In this document: one piece after another, positions 10,001-16,976 of the stretch | Layout: each line of letters starts with the position of its first letter | Numbering within the stretch: the first letter of the stretch is position 1 | Source of the DNA: Aquibacillus sediminis | Lineage (GTDB): Bacteria > Bacillota > Bacilli > Bacillales > Amphibacillaceae | Reading direction: 5' to 3' | Length of the DNA stretch: 64,000 nt | Assembly: GCF_005870085.1 (NCBI RefSeq) | Contig: NZ_SZNM01000012.1 | Span: forward strand, 48,085-112,084 | The notes under the pieces: model-generated | Told to the model about the DNA's origin: nothing | What the model saw: only the letters and a program-made list of their open reading frames with translations | Database searches by the model: none | Position numbers and translations under genes: made by a program

Positions 10001-10209
10001 GTTGGGCAGCTGCATGTCGCCGTAAAGCCTTTAGGATGTTTCTCGATTTGGACATGGAAGTCTTCTATCCCTTTCACCGTAGCTTGTAAATAATCTGTTG
10101 TGATGTGCTCTAGCGTTACATTGCCTTTACGATAAAAGGCGTCCCCTTTTTTATAGGAGACAGCCCCGCATCGTTCTTGGATCATTTTTTTCGTTATTTT
10201 TAGTTGCAT
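7015..10209 (-). CDS. SWIM zinc-finger SNF2-family helicase/ATPase
   Basis: A 1064-residue DNA translocase of the SNF2/RapA superfamily. Near the N-terminus (about 63-82) a SWIM zinc finger is visible as CSC...CQH. The middle region (about 130-560) is the poorly conserved extension found in bacterial SNF2 proteins. The motor begins near residue 600: motif I DDMGLGKT (about 640), a DEAQ form of motif II (about 735), motif III LTGTPMEN, and motif VI QAADRAHRIGQ (about 1005). Relatives in Bacillus (YwqA type) are poorly characterised; a role in remodelling protein-DNA complexes or recycling RNA polymerase is family inference. Single gene with its own upstream spacer; start ATG at 10209. Confidence 0.93.
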   Translation of the reverse strand: MQLKITKKMIQERCGAVSYKKGDAFYRKGNVTLEHITTDYLQATVKGIEDFHVQIEKHPKGFTATCSCPTLASYQRDCQHVAAVLIAWQYQQEDKHQQVEPRDRTTSGGLSEGILQLFEQPTTAGSGQQSHFENRQVLPITFICKVDTNDKKQAMLGIELQVATHPALAIRAFLENVKEGNKHEVTSGFVYDPAIHCFDEATDAILKQLIMIMLDEKMYQRAMPTQTSQNKQLLLIPASAWNRLEPLLLRASQVHVQWNGSMLPFQVVDDALPLTFEFTGNNQNGYSLSIAGLSKMAVLKAYHTVLYDGKMVRVNQQEAERLYELKRMTDNSATNVIPIPTHQLKDYMERLVPSLRKMGEVHLSGEISETLQKTPLKAKLYVDRIKNRLLAGLEFHYDSVIINPLDQRNMQVGSLIIRDMAKEEEILQLMEESKFSQTESGYFLQNEALEYNFLYHQLPKLQKLTNVYATTAVRMRIAPKSTFPKIKVKHKKERTNWLDFTFEMDGIKEQEIKEVLAALEEKRKYYHLRDGALLSLETKEMEEIKQFLQAVPVQDDELEKQFEVPIVEGLRILNRMGESDTVTLEQSFRTFLSGLNHPEQLEFTIPEPLKDTLRPYQAHGFKWMKSLASYGFGGILADDMGLGKTIQSIAFMLSELATIRERKQPALIVCPSSVTYNWQHEFTKFAPNIKTLIVDGNKSNRRKLQQQWTDVDVVITSYPLLRSDSKAYESQTFHVVFFDEAQLFKNPLTQTARVVKKIEANHRFALTGTPMENALEELWSIFHVVFPELFLGLREFSELTKKQIARRIRPFMLRRVKEDVLGELPKKSETIDYAELLPGQKKLYSSYLAKLRHDTFKHLDQETIRKNRIKILAGLTRLRQLCCHPALFVDGYQGKSAKFEQLKRIIEQSRQAGRRVLIFSQFTKMLQLIGQELAYQGLPYFYLDGQTASEERVDLCHRYNQGERDLFLISLKAGGTGLNLTGADTVIFYDSWWNPAVEEQAADRAHRIGQKHDVQVIKLVAKGTIEEKMNALQDKKRHLIEEVIDPNDKQTTTLTEEDIQELLS

Positions 10210-10297
10210 GAGGCCCTCTCCTATCTATGGAAAATTCTATGATGATACATATACAATCCGTCGGTCCCAATGAAAAGTCTCTATTAAATCTGGACAT

Positions 10298-10515
10298 TTA
10301 GCGGAATCACCAACTGCTTTCTATCGCAAGGCGGTCTCTCATTCCACTATTCTCGCTTTTTATGCCCTTTTTGGCAGTTAGGCGGTTCCTCATTCCGTTA
10401 TTAGCCTGATTCGAGGCTGTTTTCACTTAATTTTAGTGCATTAGCGGAATCAGAGACCACTTCGTCCATATTTTTACTGCTTTTTGAGCCGTTAGCGGAA
10501 TCATGAACCGCTTGT
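10298..10515. repeat. cluster of alternating TTAGCGGAATCA-type repeats, cluster 1
   Basis: About five imperfect copies of a roughly 22-base unit (consensus TTAGCGGAATCANGAACCGC) occur in both orientations: forward near 10299, 10441 and 10493, reverse near 10330 and 10379. They fill most of the spacer between the helicase and thiZ. A second cluster lies at about 35777-35995. No ORF accounts for it. Confidence 0.75.
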
Positions 10516-10563
10516 ATATTAACTTTAACACATTTGAGCACTTACTAGGAGAGACTAGATTTA

Positions 10564-10603
10564 TCAAAATAAGGAAGCACGAGATTCGTCCCCGTGCTTC
10601 CTT
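10564..10603 (-). terminator. terminator after thiZ
   Basis: On the minus strand AAGGAAGCACG pairs with CGTGCTTCCTT and is followed by ATTTTG. The stem starts within the thiZ stop codon, closing the thiamine operon. Confidence 0.75.
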
Positions 10604-11334
10604 TATGTCTGTAGTTCTTGGTAGATTTGTTTTTTCCATTGTAGCATCTCTTCTGATAATAAGAGTGCTTGGTCGCGTGGGCGTTCAAATGGGATGGTAA
10701 ATTCCCGTTTTACTGTGGCTGGATTGCTTGATAACACGATAATGCGATCGGATAAATGGATGGCCTCTTCGATATTATGGGTAACAAATAACACCGATTT
10801 GCGGTTCTGTTCCCAGATCGATAACAGCCATTGTTGCATTTCTAATCTTGTAAATTCATCCAATGCCGAAAATGGTTCATCCAAACAAATGAAATCTTGT
10901 GGACTCAATAATGCACGAACAAACGCGACACGCTGGCGCATACCACCTGACAAATGATGGGGATAAGCATCTTCATAACCAGCTAGACCTGCTTTTTCCA
11001 GCATCATTCGAGCTTGTGGTCGATCAGGTTTCGCAAAAATCTCTGCACCAAGCACCACATTGTCAAGTACCGTTCGCCACGGCAAGAGTGATGGGCTTTG
11101 TGGGGTATAACTAATTGCTCCCCTTTTTCCATTAATTTTGTTCCCGTCTAAATAAAAGTTGCCAGCATCCGGTCCAAACAATCCACCAATTAAATGAAAC
11201 AGGGTACTTTTTCCGCTTCCAGATGGTCCGAGCAACGAGACAAACTCCCCCTCTTGGACGGTAAATGAAATATTATCCAACACCTTTTTGCCTGAAAAAG
11301 ATTTCGTCACACCTTCGACTACTAATTCACTCAT
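10603..11334 (-). CDS. thiZ: ABC transporter ATP-binding protein, thiamine-precursor uptake (ThiZ)
   Basis: ATPase subunit of the ThiXYZ importer, 243 residues in the nitrate/taurine-type ABC family. Visible motifs are Walker A GPSGSGKS (about 36), the Q-loop in YTPQSPSLLPW, signature LSGGMRQRV, and Walker B with D-loop CLDEPFSALD. It lies three bases downstream of thiX and ends in a terminator. The thiamine role comes from the TPP riboswitch at the operon head and the THI5-like receptor; the ATPase sequence alone could not separate this from other members of the family. Confidence 0.9.
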   Translation of the reverse strand: MSELVVEGVTKSFSGKKVLDNISFTVQEGEFVSLLGPSGSGKSTLFHLIGGLFGPDAGNFYLDGNKINGKRGAISYTPQSPSLLPWRTVLDNVVLGAEIFAKPDRPQARMMLEKAGLAGYEDAYPHHLSGGMRQRVAFVRALLSPQDFICLDEPFSALDEFTRLEMQQWLLSIWEQNRKSVLFVTHNIEEAIHLSDRIIVLSSNPATVKREFTIPFERPRDQALLLSEEMLQWKKQIYQELQT

Positions 11335-11337
11335 GCC

Positions 11338-12132
11338 TCATTCCCCCTCTGTTGCACGCCATTTAATCAGTAACTTTTCCAACGCGATAATCAAACCGAA
11401 AAAGACTAAACATAGAATCATGATAAAGACAATCGCAACAAACACACGATCAGTACGAAACGAGGATTGTGCCAATGTCATATAGACCCCGATCCCTTGA
11501 TTCGCTCCAAGCCACTCAGAAATCACCGCGCCCATTACGCTGTACGTTGCTGAAATTTTCAACCCTGAAAAGATCGATGGCAATGCATGTGGTAACTCTA
11601 ATTTTCGAAAAATTTGCCCCTTAGTAGCACCAGCCATCCGCATATAATGAAGTAACTCTTGATTTGTTTGCCGAAATCCATCCAAGGTAGCTACCGCAAT
11701 TGGAAAGAAGCAAACGAGTGTGATAATTAAGACTTTCGGCAATACACCAAAACCAAACCAAATCACAAGCAATGGCGCGAGGACAATGATCGGAATGTTC
11801 TGCGATAAAATTAATAATGGATAAAAGGCCTGCCTTACGGTTGGTAGTAAATGAAGAATAACCGCAATCAACAATCCAACACTAACCCCAATCACAAAGC
11901 CGATCACCGATAATTTTGTCGTTGAAAAAAGATGGTGCTGATAGTTTGCCCAACTCGTCACCCCTTCACGCGCAATTTCCGTCGGGGATGGCAGTAACCA
12001 TGTTGGGATATCTAGTAATCGACTACTAATTTCCCATAGAATCAGTAAAAGGATGATGACCAGAACTGGCCGCCATCCTTGTGCTAGCATGTTTTTCATC
12101 TGTACAAGGGTGCTGCTGTTCAAAGCCAACAC
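11338..12132 (-). CDS. thiX: ABC transporter permease, thiamine-precursor uptake (ThiX)
   Basis: Membrane subunit of the ThiXYZ importer, 264 residues, about six transmembrane segments, with the BPD-type cytoplasmic loop MRMAGATKGQIFRKLELPHALP that contacts the ATPase. GTG (12130-12132) behind GGAGGTGAGG is the best start; the next codon is TTG. It lies 33 bases after the thiamine-binding protein gene and three bases before thiZ, in a TPP-riboswitch operon. Named relatives import N-formyl-4-amino-5-aminomethyl-2-methylpyrimidine for salvage; that substrate is family knowledge. Confidence 0.9.
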   Translation of the reverse strand: MLALNSSTLVQMKNMLAQGWRPVLVIILLLILWEISSRLLDIPTWLLPSPTEIAREGVTSWANYQHHLFSTTKLSVIGFVIGVSVGLLIAVILHLLPTVRQAFYPLLILSQNIPIIVLAPLLVIWFGFGVLPKVLIITLVCFFPIAVATLDGFRQTNQELLHYMRMAGATKGQIFRKLELPHALPSIFSGLKISATYSVMGAVISEWLGANQGIGVYMTLAQSSFRTDRVFVAIVFIMILCLVFFGLIIALEKLLIKWRATEGE

Positions 12133-12165
12133 CCCTCACCTCCAATCGCCTCTTTATTTTATCGT

Positions 12166-12459
12166 TTAGCGATACTTCTCCGTTAACACATCCATCGATG
12201 CATCACCATCCGGCTTGTAGTAAACCTTCACTTGCGAAATGATGCTAGCACTACCGAGGTCCGCCATTTTTTGATTCATTTTTTCAATCACTGCAAATAA
12301 ATCTGATAACTCCCCTTCCATGGTTGTTTCTAATGGGTGGACTTCGTATTTGACACCAGCTTGCTCGATCACATCAATCGCTGCATCCACATACGGAATC
12401 ACGTCTTCCCCATTCTTTGTTTTCGGGATAATTTGAATACTTACAAGTGCGTTGGCCAT
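12166..12459 (-). CDS. Thiamine-binding protein, YkoF/MTH1187 family
   Basis: A 97-residue cytoplasmic ferredoxin-like protein of the MTH1187/YkoF family (Pfam thiamine_BP), recognised by the ALVSIQIIPK start, VKYEVHPLETTMEGE and the small size. Single-domain members bind thiamine or a related ligand and are often encoded within thiamine transport operons, as here between thiY and thiX. ATG at 12459 is chosen because AGAGGTG lies six bases upstream; an in-frame GTG nine bases earlier falls inside that ribosome site. It may buffer or sense the imported compound; its exact job is not known. Confidence 0.88.
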   Translation of the reverse strand: MANALVSIQIIPKTKNGEDVIPYVDAAIDVIEQAGVKYEVHPLETTMEGELSDLFAVIEKMNQKMADLGSASIISQVKVYYKPDGDASMDVLTEKYR

Positions 12460-12474
12460 CTTATTCACCTCTCG

Positions 12475-13512
12475 TTACTTTTCTGGTAAAAATTCATTCG
12501 TAAATGCTTTTTCTGCATCTAGTTCACGTTCTAACAAGTCATTTTCATACATCCAGTCTGCATAGTTTTCCCAAACTGCTAGATCTTGCATTCCCCATTG
12601 TTCTGCATCATCTTGGTATTTCGGTGACAGCCATTGTTGACTTGCTTTAACTAATTCCGGGTCCAAATCAGGTACAGCTTCAATTAAGATATCGGCAGCT
12701 TCTTCTGGGTTTTCGATCGCGTCGTTATACCCCTTAGTAACAGCAGCCATAAACGCTTCGACTGTGCCGGGATTGTCAGCAATCATTGTTTCATTCGTTG
12801 TAATAACAGGTGTGTAATAATCTAGTTTTTCTGAGTAATCGGTCAAGTATTGCATATTCAAATCAATTCCACGTAATTCCGCTTCTACACCGGTCCAACC
12901 ATAGAAGATCCAAGCAAAGTCAACATCACGTTCAACGGCCGTGAAAAAATCTGTGTTGCCCATATTAACAATGTTCACTTCTTCTACATCTGCGTCTTCT
13001 TGTTTCATGATCGAGTCAATCACTGCTTTTTCCACTGGTGCACCCCAACCGCCGTATGTTTTTCCTTCATAATCAGCTGGTGTCGTAATCTCTTTATCTG
13101 CAGGGGAAGCAAACCCTGAGGTGTTCTGTTGAATTACCGCCGCAATCGACACGATCGGAATATCTTGAATGCGCGCTTCCGTCACACTTTCCTGTGCACC
13201 GATGCCAAAGTCCGATTGTCCAGATGCTACCATCGGATCCGCACCAGCCTCACCTGGCATCGAAATTTCCACATCTAAGCCTTGTTCTTCAAAATATCCT
13301 TGTGCTTGTGCCACATATAAACCAGTGTGATTCGTATTTGGTGTCCAATCGAGCACCATGGACACTTCTGTTAAATTCTCTGATTCTTGTGCGTTTTCTC
13401 CTGATTCTTGCGTGCTTGTGTTGTCTTGATTTGCTTCGTTCTCTTCGTTATTCCCGCATGCTGCTAACACCGTTAGTAGCAATAAGAGTGATACAGCTAG
13501 TAATTTTTTCAT
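12475..13512 (-). CDS. thiY: Thiamine-precursor-binding lipoprotein (ThiY, NMT1/THI5-like)
   Basis: Extracellular receptor of the ThiXYZ importer. The ATG ending at 13512, six bases after GAGGAGG, begins a lipoprotein signal peptide with lipobox LAAC, then an Asn/Glu-rich linker. The mature domain is NMT1/THI5-like: VLDWTPNTNHTGLYVAQAQG at its start and YGGWGAPVEKAVI in the ligand-binding region. First gene of the operon; the 5' leader holds a TPP riboswitch and terminator. Family members bind formylaminopyrimidine from degraded thiamine. The C-terminus, with several Trp and Tyr, is typical. Confidence 0.92.
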   Translation of the reverse strand: MKKLLAVSLLLLLTVLAACGNNEENEANQDNTSTQESGENAQESENLTEVSMVLDWTPNTNHTGLYVAQAQGYFEEQGLDVEISMPGEAGADPMVASGQSDFGIGAQESVTEARIQDIPIVSIAAVIQQNTSGFASPADKEITTPADYEGKTYGGWGAPVEKAVIDSIMKQEDADVEEVNIVNMGNTDFFTAVERDVDFAWIFYGWTGVEAELRGIDLNMQYLTDYSEKLDYYTPVITTNETMIADNPGTVEAFMAAVTKGYNDAIENPEEAADILIEAVPDLDPELVKASQQWLSPKYQDDAEQWGMQDLAVWENYADWMYENDLLERELDAEKAFTNEFLPEK

Positions 13513-13615
13513 GTTCATCCTCCTCGTTTTATGTATTGATTGTTGGAACATACCGATTAAAATGTAGATTAGCTGCAGTGTTTGCTAGCAATCTATCACC
13601 TACATTTTCTATACA

Positions 13616-13651
13616 CTAAAAAATGCGCCCCAGGCCTAAGCCAGAGCGCAT
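13616..13651 (-). terminator. TPP-riboswitch terminator ahead of thiY
   Basis: On the minus strand ATGCGCTCTGG pairs (with G-T wobbles) with CCTGGGGCGCAT, followed by TTTTTT. It lies about 25 bases after the TPP aptamer and about 100 bases before the thiY start. Confidence 0.85.
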
Positions 13652-13674
13652 ACATCGTCAATTACGGTATATAT

Positions 13675-13762
13675 GTTCCCTACGCTGGCATCAACCAGAT
13701 CAGGTTCCAAGGGTCTGTATCTTTCGGATACGATCTCAACCAGCAACACTGGTCCCCCTACA
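13675..13762 (-). ncRNA. TPP (THI-box) riboswitch
   Basis: The minus strand contains the THI-box landmarks in order: GGGGGACC, GGTTGAGA (where CTGAGA is usual), an extra hairpin ATCGTATCCGAAAGATAC, ACCCTTGGAACCTGATCTGG, and ATGCCAGCGTAGGGAAC. A terminator follows at once, so thiamine pyrophosphate should turn off the thiY operon. Confidence 0.95.
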
Positions 13763-13924
13763 TTGAAACAGTTATTCTATTGTTTTACATTGTGTATATG
13801 GACCACTATGCCACAAACCGACAGAAAATTCAAGTGAAGAGGGTACACGAACCAGCTAAGACGCGGGCTCTCTCGGTCAATTCACACCAATCAGGCGGGC
13901 GAATCTACCATGATGCAGACCATA

Positions 13925-13975
13925 GAAAAAAGAAGCACGAGAACCGTTTTCATGCTTCGACGATCTCCGTGCTTC
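13925..13975 (-). terminator. terminator after doxX
   Basis: On the minus strand GAAGCACGGAGA pairs with TCTCGTGCTTC, followed by TTTTTTC. It ends the DoxX transcript before the thiamine leader. Confidence 0.75.
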
Positions 13976-13985
13976 GAATCCTACT

Positions 13986-14396
13986 TCACGCAGCAGCTTC
14001 ATTTTTTGTTTCTTTTCCTTTAGAAAGGATTTCATCAACAGCATATGCTTTTGAACCATTAATAGAAATAAATACCGCCATTGCCATTAATGCTAGGTCT
14101 AGTTCATATCCATCTAAAAATCCTGCAGCCAATTTTACTTTTATAATAGCTCCAACCATAATAAGTGCTAACAACGCCGATACAAATCTGCTAAACAAGC
14201 CAACAATTAACGCGATTCCACCAACGAGTTCCACTAGTGCAACGCCATAAGCTAAAAATCCTGGCAAACCAATACTTGCGAACCAGCCGGCAGTATTCTC
14301 AATTCCACCTTGAAACTTATCTAATCCATGGACAAAGAATATTAAACCTAATACGACCCTTAAAATTAACGTACCAATTTCAACTTTATTTATCAT
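13986..14396 (-). CDS. DoxX-family membrane protein
   Basis: A 136-residue four-helix membrane protein of the DoxX family, seen from RVVLGLIFFVHGLDKFQGG, GLPGFLAYGVALVELVGG and the closing helices. The Bacillus relatives MhqP and CatD are induced by quinones and thiol-reactive electrophiles and accompany dioxygenases or reductases. The start at 14396 follows GGGGGAAATTGAA; an upstream in-frame TTG (14411) lies within that ribosome site. It sits downstream of, but 280 bases away from, the FMN reductase and may be a separate unit. Stress function is family inference. Confidence 0.88.
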   Translation of the reverse strand: MINKVEIGTLILRVVLGLIFFVHGLDKFQGGIENTAGWFASIGLPGFLAYGVALVELVGGIALIVGLFSRFVSALLALIMVGAIIKVKLAAGFLDGYELDLALMAMAVFISINGSKAYAVDEILSKGKETKNEAAA

Positions 14397-14436
14397 TTCA
14401 ATTTCCCCCAATATCTATAATATTAAATGAGACGTC

Positions 14437-14467
14437 GTCCCCTTTGGCAAAGATTGTCAAAGGGGAC
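14437..14467. repeat. 10-bp hairpin upstream of doxX
   Basis: GTCCCCTTTG and CAAAGGGGAC form a perfect stem around 11 bases, 40 bases upstream of the doxX start. No T-run. It may be an operator or a member of the GGGGAC palindrome group. The rest of 14412-14676 shows no gene. Confidence 0.5.
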
Positions 14468-14676
14468 AAATAACTAAGTTAGTCGCAACCCTTTTATTCT
14501 TTTAAAAAATAATATTTTCATATAGAAAAACCTTAAGTCACACTAATTATACCGCCTCACCAATTACAGTAAAACGTTCGTTTACATCACACAAATAAGC
14601 ACAAACCTTAAAAAAAGAGTCCTACTCAATACAAATCTCACCTACATTACATCTACTATTCATAAACGATTCGTAT

Positions 14677-15225
14677 TTAACGTAACGTTTTTAATGCTCC
14701 GCTCCAAGCAATTGTCTCATCAAGCATTGCATTTACGTTATCAAGATGTAGTTCTTGCGGGTTAAACTTACTCATTTCCTCAAAATCTGTGAAAAGTGAT
14801 AAAGTTGGATGTGCACGAACATCGGCTACTTTTACTTCTCCTAGAATACCGCGTAAGTGTTCTGCTGCACGTGCTCCACCAGTGGAACCATAGCTAACAA
14901 TCCCAGCCGCTTTGTTATACCAAGCTTCACGGGCGAAATCGATAGCGTTCTTTAACGCACCACTAATACTGTGATTGTATTCTTGAACAATAAATACAAA
15001 CCCATCAAGGCTAGCTAGTTTCTCATTCCAAGCAGCTATACCTGGTTCCGTCCCATCTGTTGTTCCTAAAAATGGAAGATTATAATCGGTAATATCTACG
15101 ATTTCATAATTAGCATCTCCACGTTTGTCAGCAATTCCTTTTACCCATTCTCCTACTTGCGGGCTTACACGTCCCTCACGAGTACTTCCTAAAATAATGC
15201 CAATGTTTAATTTTTCAGTTGTCAT
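14677..15225 (-). CDS. NAD(P)H-dependent FMN reductase
   Basis: A flavodoxin-like oxidoreductase of about 182 residues that uses NAD(P)H to reduce FMN or bound quinones/azo compounds. GIILGSTREGRVSPQVGEW is the FMN-phosphate loop; VFIVQEYNHSISGALKNAID and SYGSTGGARAAEHLR are the other flavin-contact segments. The ATG ending at 15225 follows GGAGGAAGAAAC. A TTG at 15276 would add 17 residues (starting MGFIKNLFGK), which look coding, so the longer form remains possible. It lies just behind the luciferase-like monooxygenase, to which it could supply reduced FMN. Confidence 0.9.
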   Translation of the reverse strand: MTTEKLNIGIILGSTREGRVSPQVGEWVKGIADKRGDANYEIVDITDYNLPFLGTTDGTEPGIAAWNEKLASLDGFVFIVQEYNHSISGALKNAIDFAREAWYNKAAGIVSYGSTGGARAAEHLRGILGEVKVADVRAHPTLSLFTDFEEMSKFNPQELHLDNVNAMLDETIAWSGALKTLR

Positions 15226-15288
15226 TGTTTCTTCCTCCTTTGATTGTTTACCAAATAAATTTTTAATAAAACCCAATTTTCACACCGC

Positions 15289-16353
15289 CTATGATTTACT
15301 TGTTTCTCTTCGTAAGACTGGAGCAACCTCTGTCGCTAACAACTCCATACTTTTTGCTACTTTGTCAAAAGGTTGGGCCCCTATATCTAACTGGGCCAAG
15401 AAGCGTTGGTGCCCAAAAAGTTCGTGTTGCTCGAGGATCTTCTCTGTGACTTGCTGCGGACTTCCTACAAGTAATGCAGTATCTGGGGCAGTCACCTGAT
15501 CAAATTCAGTCCTTGACATCCTTCTTCCCATTCCACGCTGACGGTTTACATACCACCAATAATTCGCGTAATAAGGATAAAACTCATCCTTCGCTTGTTG
15601 GGTTGTCTCAGCTATATAAGCATGACCGGTTACACCGACCTTTAACTGCTCTGGTGCATGTCCAGCGTCTATTCCAGCTTGATGGTAATAATCAACAAGT
15701 GGCTTAAACCGCTTTGGATTTCCACCTAGGATCGCTAATGCCATTCCAACGCCAAACCTTCCAGCACGGCTAGCACTCTCAGGACTCCCCCCAACACCTA
15801 ACCAAATTGGTAATTCTTCTTGCACTGGTCTTGGGGCAATGTCAGCATTCTTTAAAGAAGGACGGTACTTCCCTGACCATGTGACGGTTTCCTTTTGAGT
15901 CAGTTTCAATAGGAGCTCCAAATGTTCTTCAAACAATGCATCATAATCGTCTGTACGATAGCCAAAAAGAGGAAATGATTCAATAAATGCTCCTCTTCCT
16001 GCCAGTATTTCTGCGCGACCATCCGAAAGTAAATCCAATGTAGCAAAATCTTCAAATAAACGAACAGGATCAAGCGTACTTAAAACACTTGTTGTACTTG
16101 TTAATCTAATTTGTTTTGTCGCCTGTGCAATTGCCGCTAAGATGACAGCTGGAGAGGAAGCAGCATAATCGAGTCGATGATGTTCTCCTACACCAAATAT
16201 GTCTAGCCCTGCTTCATCGGCAAGTTTTGCGGCTTGAATGATTTCTTTTACTCTTTCTTTAGCCGTCAATGTCTTTCCAGTTAAGGGGTCAGGACCAATA
16301 TCGGCTAGTGTATACACTCCGATCTCTATACCGGCACGTTCTTTTTTTGCCAA
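15289..16353 (-). CDS. Luciferase-like flavin-dependent monooxygenase
   Basis: A 354-residue LLM-class oxidoreductase, a TIM-barrel enzyme that uses reduced FMN and oxygen. Recognised by FGVGEHHRLDYAASSP, STLDPVRLFEDFATLDLLSDGRAE and LPIWLGVGGSPESASRAGR. Start is TTG (16351-16353), eight bases after AAGGAGGAAT. The downstream FMN reductase probably forms a two-component pair with it. A strong promoter (16472-16500) with an inverted repeat over its start faces the divergent HxlR gene. Substrate unknown; neighbours hint at quinone or aromatic stress. Confidence 0.92.
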   Translation of the reverse strand: MAKKERAGIEIGVYTLADIGPDPLTGKTLTAKERVKEIIQAAKLADEAGLDIFGVGEHHRLDYAASSPAVILAAIAQATKQIRLTSTTSVLSTLDPVRLFEDFATLDLLSDGRAEILAGRGAFIESFPLFGYRTDDYDALFEEHLELLLKLTQKETVTWSGKYRPSLKNADIAPRPVQEELPIWLGVGGSPESASRAGRFGVGMALAILGGNPKRFKPLVDYYHQAGIDAGHAPEQLKVGVTGHAYIAETTQQAKDEFYPYYANYWWYVNRQRGMGRRMSRTEFDQVTAPDTALLVGSPQQVTEKILEQHELFGHQRFLAQLDIGAQPFDKVAKSMELLATEVAPVLRRETSKS

Positions 16354-16455
16354 ATGGATTCCTCCTTCTTATACAGCCAACTCTAGTTTGTTTCATGATT
16401 CCATATTCTCTATCTCCTTTCTTTCATTTGGTGCAAATAATCTTTTTACATTAAG

Positions 16456-16500
16456 TTACTTTATGTAAGTTAGTATATTTATATTATTAAATATTGTCAA
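16456..16500 (-). promoter_or_regulatory. sigma-A promoter with overlapping TTAC-N5-GTAA operator
   Basis: On the minus strand TTGACA (16495-16500), a 17-base spacer and TATACT (16472-16477) form a near-consensus promoter for the monooxygenase. Directly downstream, over the expected start of transcription, lies TTACATAAAGTAA (16456-16468), a dyad with TTAC/GTAA half-sites. Its place next to the divergent HxlR gene makes it a likely repressor site; this is inference. Confidence 0.65.
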
Positions 16501-16573
16501 GTAAATAAGTATTAATTTGTTATAAAACGACTATTTTGTGGTACAATAGAATCAAGAAAGAGGTGAATGTAAA

Positions 16574-16909
16574 ATGAAACAGCCTACAATTTGCCCAAAA
16601 TTTGAAAAGGCAATTTCGCTGTTAAGTCAGAGATGGACAGCATTAGTTATTTATCAATTGCTATCAGGCCCACAAAGGTTTAATGAAATTCAATCCTCTA
16701 TTGGTATAAGCGGAAAAGTATTATCCGATCGTTTGAAGGATTTAGAGTCCCAAGGAGTGATCAAACGTGAGGTTATACCAGATACCCCCGTCATTATTGA
16801 GTATTCTTTAACGGAAAAAGGTCAATCCATGGAACCCATCATAAGAGCAATTGAAAACTGGTCTCAGGTTTGGTATAAAGAAGAAACACCTTCATCTGAT
16901 ACCCCATAA
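16574..16909 (+). CDS. HxlR-family repressor, YodB/CatR-like
   Basis: A 111-residue winged-helix DNA-binding protein. It aligns by eye with the redox-sensing repressors YodB and CatR: a Cys near the N-terminus (MKQPTICPKFEKAISLL, Cys7), then LLSQRWTALVIYQLLSGPQRFNEI and VLSDRLKDLESQGVI with the wing at TPVIIEYSLTEKG. It lacks the C-terminal cysteines of YodB, as far as the sequence shows. AGAGGTGA precedes the ATG. Divergent from the luciferase-like/FMN reductase genes, which it probably represses until quinones or diamide-like agents modify Cys7. The family assignment is firm; the signal is inferred. Confidence 0.88.
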   Translation: MKQPTICPKFEKAISLLSQRWTALVIYQLLSGPQRFNEIQSSIGISGKVLSDRLKDLESQGVIKREVIPDTPVIIEYSLTEKGQSMEPIIRAIENWSQVWYKEETPSSDTP

Positions 16910-16910
16910 A

Positions 16911-16972
16911 AAAAAGGTACCAGGTACTTTAAATAGACAACTGTCGTTTTAAAGTACCTGGTACCTTTATTG
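16911..16972. terminator. bidirectional terminator with GGTACCAGGTAC arms
   Basis: AAAGGTACCAGGTACTTTAAA and its near-exact complement enclose 13 bases; A-runs and T-runs flank both sides. It separates the convergent hxlR and MFS genes. Confidence 0.8.
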
Positions 16973-16976
16973 ATTT

